Source: Hymenobacter elongatus (GTDB lineage Bacteria > Bacteroidota > Bacteroidia > Cytophagales > Hymenobacteraceae). Taken from it: a stretch of 64,000 nucleotides of DNA. Below the pieces are notes generated by a model, which did no database searches, was not told the DNA's origin, and worked only from the letters and a program-made list of their open reading frames with translations. The position numbers and the translations under genes are program-made. Within the stretch, counting starts at the first letter, position 1. Each line of letters opens with the position of its first letter. The stretch spans positions 1 through 64,000 of the forward strand of contig NZ_SRLD01000001.1 in NCBI RefSeq assembly GCF_004745955.1, in the 5' to 3' direction. Below, in pieces: positions 55,395 to 63,813 of the stretch.

Positions 55395-56327
55395 TCACAT
55401 AACCAGCAGGGCGGTCAGCAGTGCGTCTACGGCCAGCGCGAGGCGGCGCATATCGAGCCGGTCGAGCGTGTCGGTGGGCTCGTGGTAATGCTTGTTGCGG
55501 TAGAAGGCCGTGTCGGTGAGCAGCACGGCGGCATAGTCGAACTGCCAGTAGTTGAGGTGGTCGGAAAAGTCGATGCCGGGCAGCCAGGCCGGGGCCTTGA
55601 AGCGCCGCACGGGCAGAGCCGCCGAGGCTTTGTAACGGCGGGCAAACTGTCGGCCGAAGCGGCCGTTGCCGAATTTCTGGGCCACCGTCACGTAGTTGCC
55701 CCGGCTGCCATATACCAGCTTGAGCGGCCCCAGCGGATAGTCCTGGCTGTTTTTCCGGTCGTCGTAGTAGCCCAGCATTTCCAGAGCCACCATACCTTTG
55801 ACCTCTACTCCAGCGTCGTGCAGCGACTTGGCGTGCACATAGCTGCCCATGTTTTTGGTGCGAAAAAACGGCGGCTCTTCCAGCGTGTAAGCCACCAGCT
55901 CCACGCGGTAGGGCAGCGCCGGCTGCTGGCCCAGCAGCCGCGCCAGCTCCAGCAGCGCCGCCACGCCGGTGCCGTTGTCGTCGGCGCCGGGCTGCTCGCC
56001 GCACACGTCATAGTGCGCCCCCACTATCAGGCGCGGGCCAGTTTCGGGGCCAAAGGAGCCGATGACGTTGCGGTAGGTGTTGCCCTGCACCAGGTAGGGC
56101 TGCTCACTGAGGCGGCTGCCGGCCGCTTGCAGCTGCCGGCGGATGTAGTCGGCAGCCTGGTTGAGGCTGGCCAGGTGCTGATAGTTGCGCGGCTCGGGCG
56201 TGGTGGTGAGGGCCACCAGGTGGCGGCGCAGGCGGGTGGTATCGGCCGGCGCTGGCGTATGCGCCGCTGCCTGGCCCGGCACAAAGTTAACGAGCAACGC
56301 AGCCAGGCAGATTTTTGGCAACAGCAT
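55395..56327 (-). CDS. M28 family aminopeptidase
   Basis: 310 residues with a signal peptide ending near AAAH. The zinc ligands are visible as GAHYDVCGE, PGADDNGTGV, EEPPFF, VALEMLGYY and DFSDHLNYW. The single-domain length resembles secreted M28 aminopeptidases of Bacteroidota; no protease-associated domain is present. It is a single gene, unrelated in context to the longer M28 protein at 11665. A family 1 element is inserted just upstream. Confidence 0.92.
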   Translation of the reverse strand: MLLPKICLAALLVNFVPGQAAAHTPAPADTTRLRRHLVALTTTPEPRNYQHLASLNQAADYIRRQLQAAGSRLSEQPYLVQGNTYRNVIGSFGPETGPRLIVGAHYDVCGEQPGADDNGTGVAALLELARLLGQQPALPYRVELVAYTLEEPPFFRTKNMGSYVHAKSLHDAGVEVKGMVALEMLGYYDDRKNSQDYPLGPLKLVYGSRGNYVTVAQKFGNGRFGRQFARRYKASAALPVRRFKAPAWLPGIDFSDHLNYWQFDYAAVLLTDTAFYRNKHYHEPTDTLDRLDMRRLALAVDALLTALLVM

Positions 56328-56362
56328 AGCGGAATAGGCAAAACAGATGGCTGGGACACTTC

Positions 56363-56524
56363 GAAGCTGTTTAGAAAGTCCCCAACAGGGATCAGACGGT
56401 CATGCTTCATCTGGCGTCCGCTTGTTGAAGCATCTCTACCGCAATAGTAATTCAGTTTACCATTGCGGTAGAGATGCTTCGGCTTCGCTCAGCATGACGT
56501 TCAATTGACTTTCTAAACAGCTTC
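56363..56524. mobile_element. MITE-like element, family 1 copy D
   Basis: 162 bp with perfect 18-bp terminal inverted repeats (GAAGCTGTTTAGAAAGTC) and the direct repeat TTC at 56360-56362 and 56525-56527. The core contains GAAGCATCTCTACCGCAAT and ATTGCGGTAGAGATGCTTC. It lies 36 bp before the start codon of the M28 gene, within its probable promoter region. Confidence 0.87.
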
Positions 56525-56537
56525 TTCAGCCTAGATG

Positions 56538-56644
56538 CTTGTACATGTATTTTCAGAAACCAAAAAACACCTGTACAAGGAGAAAAGAAGAGGTGTACAT
56601 CTATTTTTCGTTTTCTAAAAACAGATGTACACCTTTCCGGGGGC
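56538..56644. repeat. Two tandem TGTACA hairpins
   Basis: Hairpin 1 pairs CTTGTACATGTAT (56538-56550) with ACACCTGTACAAG (56567-56579), 11 of 13. Hairpin 2 pairs AGGTGTACATCT (56591-56602) with AGATGTACACCT (56633-56644), 12 of 12. The loops are alike (ATTTT..., ...AAAAACA). They follow the stop of the NAD-kinase-like gene by 15 bp, so hairpin 2 may be its terminator. Confidence 0.55.
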
Positions 56645-56659
56645 AATAACGCCGCCCTC

Positions 56660-57589
56660 CTACCCTTTCTCCACCAGCCGGGCCTTTTCCGGGGCCACGC
56701 CGATGGTGGCAATAGCGCCCGAATTGAACTGCAGAAAGTCGGTTTCCACGCCGTCGGAGAAGATGACGCCATTGGCAGGCATAAACGACTCGATGATGAG
56801 CGGCTCCTGCTCGTCCAGGATTCCGGCCGCGAGGCTGGTCTGGGTGCGCTTGCTGCGAAAGGCCTCGCGTACCACAAACATCAGCTCACTTTCGCCAAAT
56901 GCCGGCTGGGGCCGCAGTATTTCATCCGAGTCGAGAAACCGGCTCATGCCGGCCGTCATGTTGAAAACGGAGCTGAGCCAGCCCGTCGCCCCCGATTTGG
57001 TGGACACGATAACGCCCGACGACGAGTGGTTTTCCTGCTCGCCCTGGTAGCCGATGCGGTAGCGGGCCGACACGTGGGTGGCATTGCCGATAAACAGGTC
57101 GTTGAAGGCCAGCAGGCGCTGCCCGTCGTTGAGGCGGGCTTCGGCCAGGGCGGCTTCCCGCACGCGGTGGCGGCCGGCTACCACGCGCTGCACGGCGGGC
57201 AGAAAATCGTGGGGTGTGAAAGGCAGCAACACCCCGTCGTAGCGCTCCTGATCGGGGTTGACGGCAATAATGGGGATACCACCCACGTACTTGGCCGTGT
57301 TAGCTACCAGTCCATCCTGGCCCACTACCACCACCAATTGCTGCTGGTTGAACAGAAACGAAGGCAGAAATGCCCGCTCCACTACCTTATTTTTGAGCAC
57401 GGACGAAAGCCGGCGCTGCACCAGGGAAAACGACTCCTGAAACCGGGCGTTTTCTTCCTCGTACTCGGCAAATTCCCCGCCCAGGCTTTCGATGTAGAAC
57501 TGCGCCTGACCCTTGGTATTAAACCGCTCGACGAGCTGCTCCAGCCGGGTTTTGTTGCGCACCAGAATGGCGTAGTCGATGCCGCTCAT
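56660..57589 (-). CDS. NAD kinase-like protein
   Basis: 309 residues. The ATP-NAD kinase fold is indicated by VVVVGQDGLVANTAKYVGG, where GQDG (about 90-93) replaces the usual GGDG, then AFNDLFIGN, and SGVIVSTKSGATGW in place of the S-T-A-Y motif. Altered motifs leave its kinase activity uncertain; a sugar or other substrate is possible. The ATG overlaps the TGA of the SPFH gene by 4 bp, so the proteins are made together. Confidence 0.8.
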   Translation of the reverse strand: MSGIDYAILVRNKTRLEQLVERFNTKGQAQFYIESLGGEFAEYEEENARFQESFSLVQRRLSSVLKNKVVERAFLPSFLFNQQQLVVVVGQDGLVANTAKYVGGIPIIAVNPDQERYDGVLLPFTPHDFLPAVQRVVAGRHRVREAALAEARLNDGQRLLAFNDLFIGNATHVSARYRIGYQGEQENHSSSGVIVSTKSGATGWLSSVFNMTAGMSRFLDSDEILRPQPAFGESELMFVVREAFRSKRTQTSLAAGILDEQEPLIIESFMPANGVIFSDGVETDFLQFNSGAIATIGVAPEKARLVEKG

Positions 57590-58626
57590 CGTCTGCTAGG
57601 CGGGTTTTGAGGCCGGTCGGCGGCGTCACTCACGAGCGAGTCGAGCAGGTCGGGCGAGATGTTGAGGGTGCCGATTTTGGCGGCGTTTTCGGCCAGCTCG
57701 CGGAAGGCCAGGGCAATGTTGAACTTGGGGTCGGGGTTGTTGCTGAGGGCCACCAGCAGCTTCCAGTCCATGTCTTTGTAGGGCCGCAGGGTGGTTTCGA
57801 GCACGTAGCCGCGGGTATCGGCCTCGCGGCGCTGGTTTTCGGCGTTCTGCTCGATCAGCAATTTGCGCTGCTCTTCCACGGCAATATCGGCCTGCACCTT
57901 CATTTCGCGCAGCTTGCGGGTGCTGTCGGCCTGCTGCATCTGCCCCTCGATTTTCTTTTCGGCAATCTGCTTGTTCTTTTCCTCCACCGCAATTTCGGTG
58001 TTCAGCTCGCTTTCCTTGATTTTACGCTCCTGCTCCACGGCGAAGTTGCGGCGCTCAAAAATGGCCTGGTCGGCTTCCTGCTGCAGCTTTTCGCGGGTTT
58101 CGGTTTCCAGCGCCCGACCCATCTCGGGCGTGGCCTTCACGGCCAGAATATTCACGCCCAGCACCTCGATGCCCAGCAGCCCCACGGCCTTCGACGCGGC
58201 CAGCCCCTCCACGATGTTCACCTCAATGGCCTTGGCCGCCCGCATGGCATCCTTCAGCGTGAGGCTCTGCACGAAGGTGGCCGTGGCGGTCTGGGCCTCG
58301 TTGATAATGCGCTGGTGGAGCTTTTCCAGGTCGTTTTTCTTGTACACGCCCCGGCTGTCGACGGTGAAATCGAGCACCTCGGCCAGCTGCTTGGGGTTGC
58401 CGGCCTTGTAGGTTATCTGGCCCTGAATGGAGACGGTCTGGTAGTCGCGGGTGGTTTCGTTGAAGATGAAGGGCAGGTCGTTGCTACCCATCGGGATGGC
58501 CACGATGGAGCTGTTTGGCCCAAAATAATAGAACGACAAACCCCGCCCCTCCTTCACAATGCTGCCATTCTTGTAGTGAATGGCGTAGGTCATCGAATCG
58601 AACTGGATATGGTTTATTCCGAACAT
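57586..58626 (-). CDS. SPFH (band 7) domain protein
   Basis: 346 residues without signal peptide or clear membrane helix. The band 7/SPFH domain spans about 30-185 (QTVSIQGQITYKAGNPKQLA, LGIEVLGVNILAVKATPEM). A long charged coiled coil follows at about 185-280 (EQERKIKESELNTEIAVEEK). Such proteins form membrane-associated rings or scaffolds. The coupling to the NAD-kinase-like gene is notable; the pair probably acts as one system of unknown role. Confidence 0.9.
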   Translation of the reverse strand: MFGINHIQFDSMTYAIHYKNGSIVKEGRGLSFYYFGPNSSIVAIPMGSNDLPFIFNETTRDYQTVSIQGQITYKAGNPKQLAEVLDFTVDSRGVYKKNDLEKLHQRIINEAQTATATFVQSLTLKDAMRAAKAIEVNIVEGLAASKAVGLLGIEVLGVNILAVKATPEMGRALETETREKLQQEADQAIFERRNFAVEQERKIKESELNTEIAVEEKNKQIAEKKIEGQMQQADSTRKLREMKVQADIAVEEQRKLLIEQNAENQRREADTRGYVLETTLRPYKDMDWKLLVALSNNPDPKFNIALAFRELAENAAKIGTLNISPDLLDSLVSDAADRPQNPPSRR

Positions 58627-58708
58627 AGTAGGTGTGGTGAGGAAAGTGGCGCGGCGGTAAAAGTATCCATAGTTGCGAATAGTGTGGGGGTGAGTGCCTG
58701 ATGAAGAA

Positions 58709-58821
58709 CGTCATGCTGAGCGAAGTCGAAGCATCTCTACCGCTTCGTTGCAGTGCCAATGATTACCACTGCGGTGGAGATGCTTCGACTACGCTTGATG
58801 CGCGGAACGCTCAGCATGATG
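58709..58821. repeat. Palindromic dispersed repeat
   Basis: CGTCATGCTGAGCG (58709) faces CGCTCAGCATGAT (to 58821), with GTCGAAGCATCTCTACCGC and GCGGTGGAGATGCTTCGAC inside. No terminal repeats of the mobile families are visible. The gap from 58627 to 58949 otherwise shows only another half repeat near 58845-58880. Confidence 0.65.
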
Positions 58822-58949
58822 GCCTTTTTCCAACAACGTCAGCACGCGCGATTCCTCAGCTTCGCTCGGAATGACGTCCTGTGACGTTCTGCCAAACAAC
58901 TATTTGCCTATAAACCCTGAACTTCGCCCGCCAAACCCAGCCCCGCACC

Positions 58950-59882
58950 ATGCCCACTACGCCCACCCCGTTCCGCACCATCGACCCCGCCCTGATCAAG
59001 CCCAGCGAGCTGCACCCGTTTCTGGTGGGCGCGGTGGCCCCGCGGCCGGTGGCGTTTGCCAGCACCATCTCGGCCGATGGCAGCGTGAACCTGAGCCCCT
59101 ACAGCTTCTTCAACTGCTTCGGCTCCAACCCGCCGATTCTGGTGTTTTCGCCCGCCAACCGGGTGCGCGACAACTCGCAGAAGCACACGCTGCAAAACGT
59201 GCGCGAGGTGCCCGAAGTCGTCATCCATATCTGCGACTACGCCATGGTCGAGCAGATGTCGCTGGCCAGCACCGAGTACGCAAAGGGCGTGAATGAGTTC
59301 GTGAAGGCCGGTTTTACGGAAATACCGAGCCAACGGGTACAGCCGCCGCGCGTGGCCGAAGCCCCCGCCGCCTTCGAGTGCGTGGTGGAGCAAATCATCG
59401 AGCTGGGCCAGAACAACGGGGCCGGCAACCTGATTATCTGCCGGGTCGTGCTGGCCCATTTCCGCGAGGATATCGTGCTGCCCAGCGGCCTGGGCATCGA
59501 CCCGTTCCGGCTCGACGCCATTGCCCGCCTCGGCGGCGACTGGTACTGCCGGGCCTCGGGCAGCAGCCTGTTTGAGGTACCCAAGCCCAATCGCAACATG
59601 GGCATCGGCTACGACCAGCTGCCCGCGCACATCCGCAATTCCGACCTGCTCACGGGCAACAACCTGGGCCGCCTGGGCAACATCGAGCACGAAGCCCTGC
59701 CCACACCCGCGCAAGTGGAAGCCTTCCGCACCGAGCCGCTGGTAGCCTACACGTTGCATAAATACCGCGAAACTCCTGCGGAGCTGAAGAAGCAGCTGAC
59801 GCTGCTGGGCCAGCAGCTGCTGGAGCAAGGCAAGCTGCTCGAAGCCTGGAAAGTGCTGCTGCTGGCGGCCGGGACCCAATAG
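58950..59882 (+). CDS. Flavin reductase family protein
   Basis: 310 residues. The FMN-binding split-barrel domain occupies about 20-210: PRPVAFASTISADGSVNLSP is the usual flavin site and NPPILVFSPANR follows. The last 90 residues (about 220-310) are an extra helical part. Proteins of this sort reduce FMN or act as flavoproteins with an unknown acceptor. It is a single gene, followed after 49 bp by an unrelated small gene. Confidence 0.88.
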   Translation: MPTTPTPFRTIDPALIKPSELHPFLVGAVAPRPVAFASTISADGSVNLSPYSFFNCFGSNPPILVFSPANRVRDNSQKHTLQNVREVPEVVIHICDYAMVEQMSLASTEYAKGVNEFVKAGFTEIPSQRVQPPRVAEAPAAFECVVEQIIELGQNNGAGNLIICRVVLAHFREDIVLPSGLGIDPFRLDAIARLGGDWYCRASGSSLFEVPKPNRNMGIGYDQLPAHIRNSDLLTGNNLGRLGNIEHEALPTPAQVEAFRTEPLVAYTLHKYRETPAELKKQLTLLGQQLLEQGKLLEAWKVLLLAAGTQ

Positions 59883-59931
59883 CCGGCTGCTCTGCTGCCT
59901 CCTCACCCCATGCCCATCCTCCGCCGATAAC

Positions 59932-60417
59932 ATGACCCTGTCGCCCCTGATCCGTCGCAAAGTATGCCTGCTGCTGCTCCTGGTGGCACTCGGGTGCGGC
60001 GTGCGCGGCTGTCGCTGGTTTAAGACGCCGGCCCAGCTGTACCGGTTGTTTCTTCACCTGGAGATACCGGCCGAAGCCACGCATTTCGAGGGCAAGGGCA
60101 ATGATAATCCGCTGCTCGACTTTATGAGCTGGGGTTACTTCACCTACGACCTGGATCGGGTCGCCTGGCAAGAACTGCTCCGGCACAAACAGTTCGCGGC
60201 AGCTTCGCCCTGGAACCGGGGGTTCACCCGCATTTCGCCCAAGGATGTTGATGCCTGGCACCTGAAGTACTACAGCGACCTGATTCGCCGCCCCATCACC
60301 ATCAGCCCGCAGCACACCGTGGCGTACCGGGCCACGTTCTTTCCCTACATTCATACGCTGGTGTATGATTCCACCACGCAGCACGTTCAGCACTTTGTGG
60401 CCGGCATGCGCGATTAA
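59932..60417 (+). CDS. Hypothetical small membrane-anchored protein
   Basis: 161 residues with an N-terminal hydrophobic segment (VCLLLLLVALGCGVRGC), which may be a signal anchor or lipoprotein signal. The remainder is rich in aromatic residues (PLLDFMSWGYFTYDLDRVAW). No family was recognised. It is followed by another small exported protein 13 bp later, so the two share a transcript. Confidence 0.68.
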   Translation: MTLSPLIRRKVCLLLLLVALGCGVRGCRWFKTPAQLYRLFLHLEIPAEATHFEGKGNDNPLLDFMSWGYFTYDLDRVAWQELLRHKQFAAASPWNRGFTRISPKDVDAWHLKYYSDLIRRPITISPQHTVAYRATFFPYIHTLVYDSTTQHVQHFVAGMRD

Positions 60418-60430
60418 TAGTGATTGTTCG

Positions 60431-60895
60431 ATGCGCTGGTCGTTTCTGATTGGTCTGCCCCTGTTCAGCAGCTGTACGCCGGCAGCGCCGCACGGGCCGG
60501 CCCAGGCTCCCTGTCAGAATGCCACCCTGGCCGGGGACTGGCAGCGGCAAAACCTGCTGCAGTGCCTGTGCCGGAGCATGGGGCCGGCCTGGGTAGCGGA
60601 CTTCGCGGCCGGACACGGCCAGCTGGTGCTGTATGTGGCGGTGGACCGCAACAGCCGTTTCTACGCCATCGAAAGCTTCTACAGCACATCCGACTCGGCC
60701 CGGATAGCTTCCTCCGGCTTTTTGCGGCAGTACCAGGAAAGCCAGGCCACCCCGGCTGCCTGCTGGCCGGCCCCGCAGGGCGCTATCCAGAATACCTACG
60801 ACACGCTGCGCCTGGATGGCCGCCGCCAGTTGGTCCGGCACTTTACGATACCACTGTTCTGTACTTCAGAAAAACCGTGCGACTGTAGCCAGTAG
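60431..60895 (+). CDS. Hypothetical lipoprotein
   Basis: 154 residues from the ATG at 60431. The signal peptide ends in LFSSC, a plausible lipobox. Several cysteines (QNATLAG, QCLCRSMG, CTSEKPCDCSQ) suggest disulphides. No domain was recognised. The frame is open upstream to 60365 but overlaps the preceding gene there. Confidence 0.68.
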   Translation: MRWSFLIGLPLFSSCTPAAPHGPAQAPCQNATLAGDWQRQNLLQCLCRSMGPAWVADFAAGHGQLVLYVAVDRNSRFYAIESFYSTSDSARIASSGFLRQYQESQATPAACWPAPQGAIQNTYDTLRLDGRRQLVRHFTIPLFCTSEKPCDCSQ

Positions 60896-60948
60896 AAACC
60901 TGATTTGGCCGAATGCGTGGACTGAGCAGACGCGACCGGGACAGCTGG

Positions 60949-61452
60949 CTAGCGCACAATCGTATAGGGCACCCGCACGCGCAGGGTCTGGTAGTAGTCC
61001 TCCGTTATCTGCACGGTCACTTTCCCATCCCAGAAAGCGGCGAGGCTGTCCTGCCCCGCCGGAAGCTGGCGGGCCACCGGAAAGCGCACTTTCCCCCGCC
61101 CGTCGGAGCTAACCGGAATGGTATCCCCATTTACCTGCATCCATAGGCCTTGCTTCCGGCTGTAACCCGACACCAACAGCAGGTCGGCACTGTAGAGGCC
61201 GCCCGCCCGCACGATGCTGGATGCAGGAACGGCCAGCGCCTGTAACCGGTAAAAGTTATCGACTATGCCCCCCACTTTCAGCCGCTCATTCAGCAACGCC
61301 TCCACCCCCAGCCGCACGGCCCCGGCCTCCTGCTGGGCTAGGGCGGCCAAAGCTTCGGCAACGGTGGCATCGGCAAACAGGAAGTCCCGGTAGGCACCCT
61401 GGCCGGCGGGCAGCAGCCGGGTAGTGCTGGGCTCCCTGACGGCGGCCGGCAG
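60949..61452 (-). pseudogene. C-terminal part of a GldM-like protein, after an in-frame amber codon
   Basis: The frame continues directly from the upstream part past TAG (61453-61455): LPAAVREPSTTRLLP, then DFLFADATVAEALAALAQQE, LYSADLLLVSGYSR, VNGDTIPVSSDGRGKV and finally VPYTIVR. These segments match the central domains of gliding-motility protein GldM. No ATG is available; TTG at 61350 is the only possible internal start and would cut into a helix. The part appears untranslated unless the stop is read through. Confidence 0.65.
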
Positions 61453-61911
61453 CTAGTCCAACGGGTCCGAAAAGTCTGCGGCTAATGGTTGAGTATAAGC
61501 AATGAAGCACCTCAGATGACCATACAAACTATCGGCAGAAGCCGGACCGGCTGCGGCCAGCAGCACGTCGCGCACTGACTGCGGGTCGGCTAGGTTGTCG
61601 GGCTCCGTTGCAGCATTGGACTGGTCAAGCAGGGCGGTGCGCATGGCCCGTATCCGCGCCGAAACCGCGTGTGTCCGGGCCAGAATAACCCGCGCCTGCG
61701 CCAGCACCTCCAGGTCGCGCGCTTGGTTCCTGTTTTTAACAGCCTCACCCTCAATAGCCCGCACAATTCCTTCCGCTTGCCGCAACAGCCGGTCGTTGGC
61801 GCGCTGCTGGGTATCGGCCAACAGCTTAAGGCGCAGCGTGCGCGGGTGGGATCCGGAATGGCAGGAGGCCAGCAGTGTCAATACAATCAGGAGCAGGAAG
61901 TGAATACGCAT
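61453..61911 (-). CDS. N-terminal part of a GldM-like lipoprotein, ends at amber codon
   Basis: 152 residues from the ATG at 61911. The signal is LLLIVLTLLASC (lipobox), unlike true GldM, which has an N-terminal membrane helix. The remaining helical segment (RLKLLADTQQRANDRLLRQA) resembles the periplasmic coiled part of GldM. The protein stops at TAG (61453) in the middle of the homologous region and the reading frame continues after it. It is a paralogue rather than GldM itself: no gldK, gldL or gldN is near. Confidence 0.65.
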   Translation of the reverse strand: MRIHFLLLIVLTLLASCHSGSHPRTLRLKLLADTQQRANDRLLRQAEGIVRAIEGEAVKNRNQARDLEVLAQARVILARTHAVSARIRAMRTALLDQSNAATEPDNLADPQSVRDVLLAAAGPASADSLYGHLRCFIAYTQPLAADFSDPLD

Positions 61912-62020
61912 AGCCAGCAAACGATAAAAGCCCACACGAAAGTGCAGGCTCCTAAACTTACCCAATCGTCCCCAAAATCCGACCAGTCCGATAAATCCGG
62001 CCGAATCCGTGGTTCAGAAT

Positions 62021-63247
62021 CTAATTCCGCACCGCAATCATCAATCCCAGCTCCTTATACCGCATGTTAAATTTCTTGGCAATGGCGGCATTGGTCAGCG
62101 ACCCTTTGTAGACGTACACACCGGAGCGGAAATGCTCGTTGGTAAACAGCACCTCGTTGATGCCGCCGTGCTGGCTGATTTCCTGCAGAATAGGCGTGAA
62201 GATGTTGCTCAGCGCGTTGGTGGCCGTGCGCGGCACCCGGGAGGCAATGTTGGGCACGCAATAGTGTACTACGTCGTATTTGCGGAACACGGGCTTGCTG
62301 TGGCTCGTCATCTCCGAGGTTTCGAAGCAGCCGCCCTGGTCGATGCTGACGTCGATAATGACCGAGCCGGGTGCCATGGAGGCTACTACGCTTTCGGGTA
62401 CCATAAAGGGAATGCGGCCTTCTTCAGCATTCAATGCTCCAATCACCACATCGGCGCGGCGGATCTGCTGGTTGAGCACGAAGGTGTCGAGCGTACTGGT
62501 GTAGAGCGTGGTGCCTAAATTCTGCTTCAGCCGCCGCAGCTTATACAAATGATTATCAAATACTTTCACTTCCGCACCCAGCCCGGTAGCGGCGCGGGCC
62601 GCGTACTCGGCCACGGTGCCCGCTCCCAGAATCACGACCTGCGACGGCGGCACCCCCGTGATGCCGCCCAGAATGACACCTTTGCCCTCGTTGGAGCGGG
62701 CCAGGTATTCGGCCGCTACCAGCATCACCGTCGAGCCCGCTATTTCGCTCATGGCCCGCACCACCGGCTTGGCCCCCGAGGGGTCCTTAATCAGCTCGAA
62801 GCTGATGGCATTCACCTTTTTGCGCAGAATGGACGTTATATATTCCGAGGTCAGGGAGCCGAACTGCAAGGCCGAAATCAGCGTCTGGTTGGACTTGAGG
62901 TACTCGATTTCCTCCTGCGTGGGCGGGGCCACTTTCAGGATAATGTCGGCCTCGTAGACCTCTTTCGCAGAGTACGCAATGGTGGCCCCGGCTTCGGAAT
63001 AGTCGTGGTCGGAGTATTTGCTGGGCTCCCCGGCCCCGCTTTCTATCACCACCTCGTGGCCCTCGTTCACGAGGTGCTTCACGGCTTCGGGCGTCAGGCA
63101 GATGCGGTTTTCCTGCAGCGAGGTTTCGCGGGGCAAGCCAATAAAGAGCTTGCGCTTGCGCGTTTCCACGGCCAGCATCGATTCCTGCGTGTAAAACGCG
63201 CGGCTGGTCGCCAGCGACTCAAATCCGGGGGGTATTGCTTCGGGCAT
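62021..63247 (-). CDS. ald: Alanine dehydrogenase
   Basis: 408 residues. The N-terminal catalytic domain opens KRKLFIGLPRETSLQENRIC and VVIESGAGEPSKYSDHDYSE, and the NAD domain has VVILGAGTVAEYAARAATGL. The family residues for pyruvate/alanine binding are in SALQFGSL. The enzyme interconverts alanine and pyruvate with ammonia and NADH. The N-terminal extension of about 30 residues is also seen in Bacteroidota versions. Pyridine nucleotide transhydrogenase alpha is related but longer. It lies upstream of the GldM-like pseudogene in the same direction. Confidence 0.92.
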   Translation of the reverse strand: MPEAIPPGFESLATSRAFYTQESMLAVETRKRKLFIGLPRETSLQENRICLTPEAVKHLVNEGHEVVIESGAGEPSKYSDHDYSEAGATIAYSAKEVYEADIILKVAPPTQEEIEYLKSNQTLISALQFGSLTSEYITSILRKKVNAISFELIKDPSGAKPVVRAMSEIAGSTVMLVAAEYLARSNEGKGVILGGITGVPPSQVVILGAGTVAEYAARAATGLGAEVKVFDNHLYKLRRLKQNLGTTLYTSTLDTFVLNQQIRRADVVIGALNAEEGRIPFMVPESVVASMAPGSVIIDVSIDQGGCFETSEMTSHSKPVFRKYDVVHYCVPNIASRVPRTATNALSNIFTPILQEISQHGGINEVLFTNEHFRSGVYVYKGSLTNAAIAKKFNMRYKELGLMIAVRN

Positions 63248-63270
63248 TGGGCGGATAGTGGTTCAGCGGC

Positions 63271-63705
63271 TCAGGCTAGCAGCGGCTCCAGACGCAGCAA
63301 GCGCGACTCGGGGCCAGTGACGGTGAGCGTGACGAGTAGCCTCTTCGGGGGCAAAAGCGCCTCCACGCGGCTTGGCCACTCTATCAGGCAAAGATAGCCA
63401 GAATCGAAGTACTCTAGCGCCCCAATGTTTTCGGCTTCTTCTACATCCTCAATCCGGTAGAAATCGAAGTGGTAGATGGGCTGGTCGCGGGCGTCGCGGT
63501 ATTCATTCACTAGGGCGAAGGTGGGGCTGCTCACGTCGTCGGGGGCACCCAGCACGGCGCACAAGGCTTTGATGAACGTAGTTTTGCCCGCCCCCATCTC
63601 GCCCTCAAGCAAAATGATGGAATGGCCCGCCAGCAGCGGGGCCACCTGCGCGGCCACGGTCGGCAGGGCGGCCAGGGAAGAAATCGGAAATTCGGTCACG
63701 GACAT
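63271..63705 (-). CDS. tsaE: tRNA threonylcarbamoyladenosine biosynthesis ATPase TsaE
   Basis: 144 residues from the ATG at 63705. Walker A is EGEMGAGKTTFIKAL, followed by SSPTFALVNEY and HFDFYRIED, the conserved order in TsaE. It supports t6A formation on tRNAs with TsaB and TsaD. The upstream part of the open frame (to 63882) has no homology. It lies 23 bp upstream of ald and is probably in the same transcript, an arrangement seen in Bacteroidota. Confidence 0.95.
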   Translation of the reverse strand: MSVTEFPISSLAALPTVAAQVAPLLAGHSIILLEGEMGAGKTTFIKALCAVLGAPDDVSSPTFALVNEYRDARDQPIYHFDFYRIEDVEEAENIGALEYFDSGYLCLIEWPSRVEALLPPKRLLVTLTVTGPESRLLRLEPLLA

Positions 63706-63813
63706 GGCAACTGGGTTTAGCGGCCGCAAGTTTAGCATTCCGCGCCGGCTGTACCCAGCTTTCGGCTTCGTAGCTTTAGCGACACGTCGAACGTCCGCTA
63801 TTCTTTTCGCTCC

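Noticed and set aside
55222..56004. 260-codon frame in the same strand as the M28 gene but another frame
   Set aside because: Arg/Ala/Gly-rich shadow of the aminopeptidase gene, whose zinc motifs are intact in its own frame.
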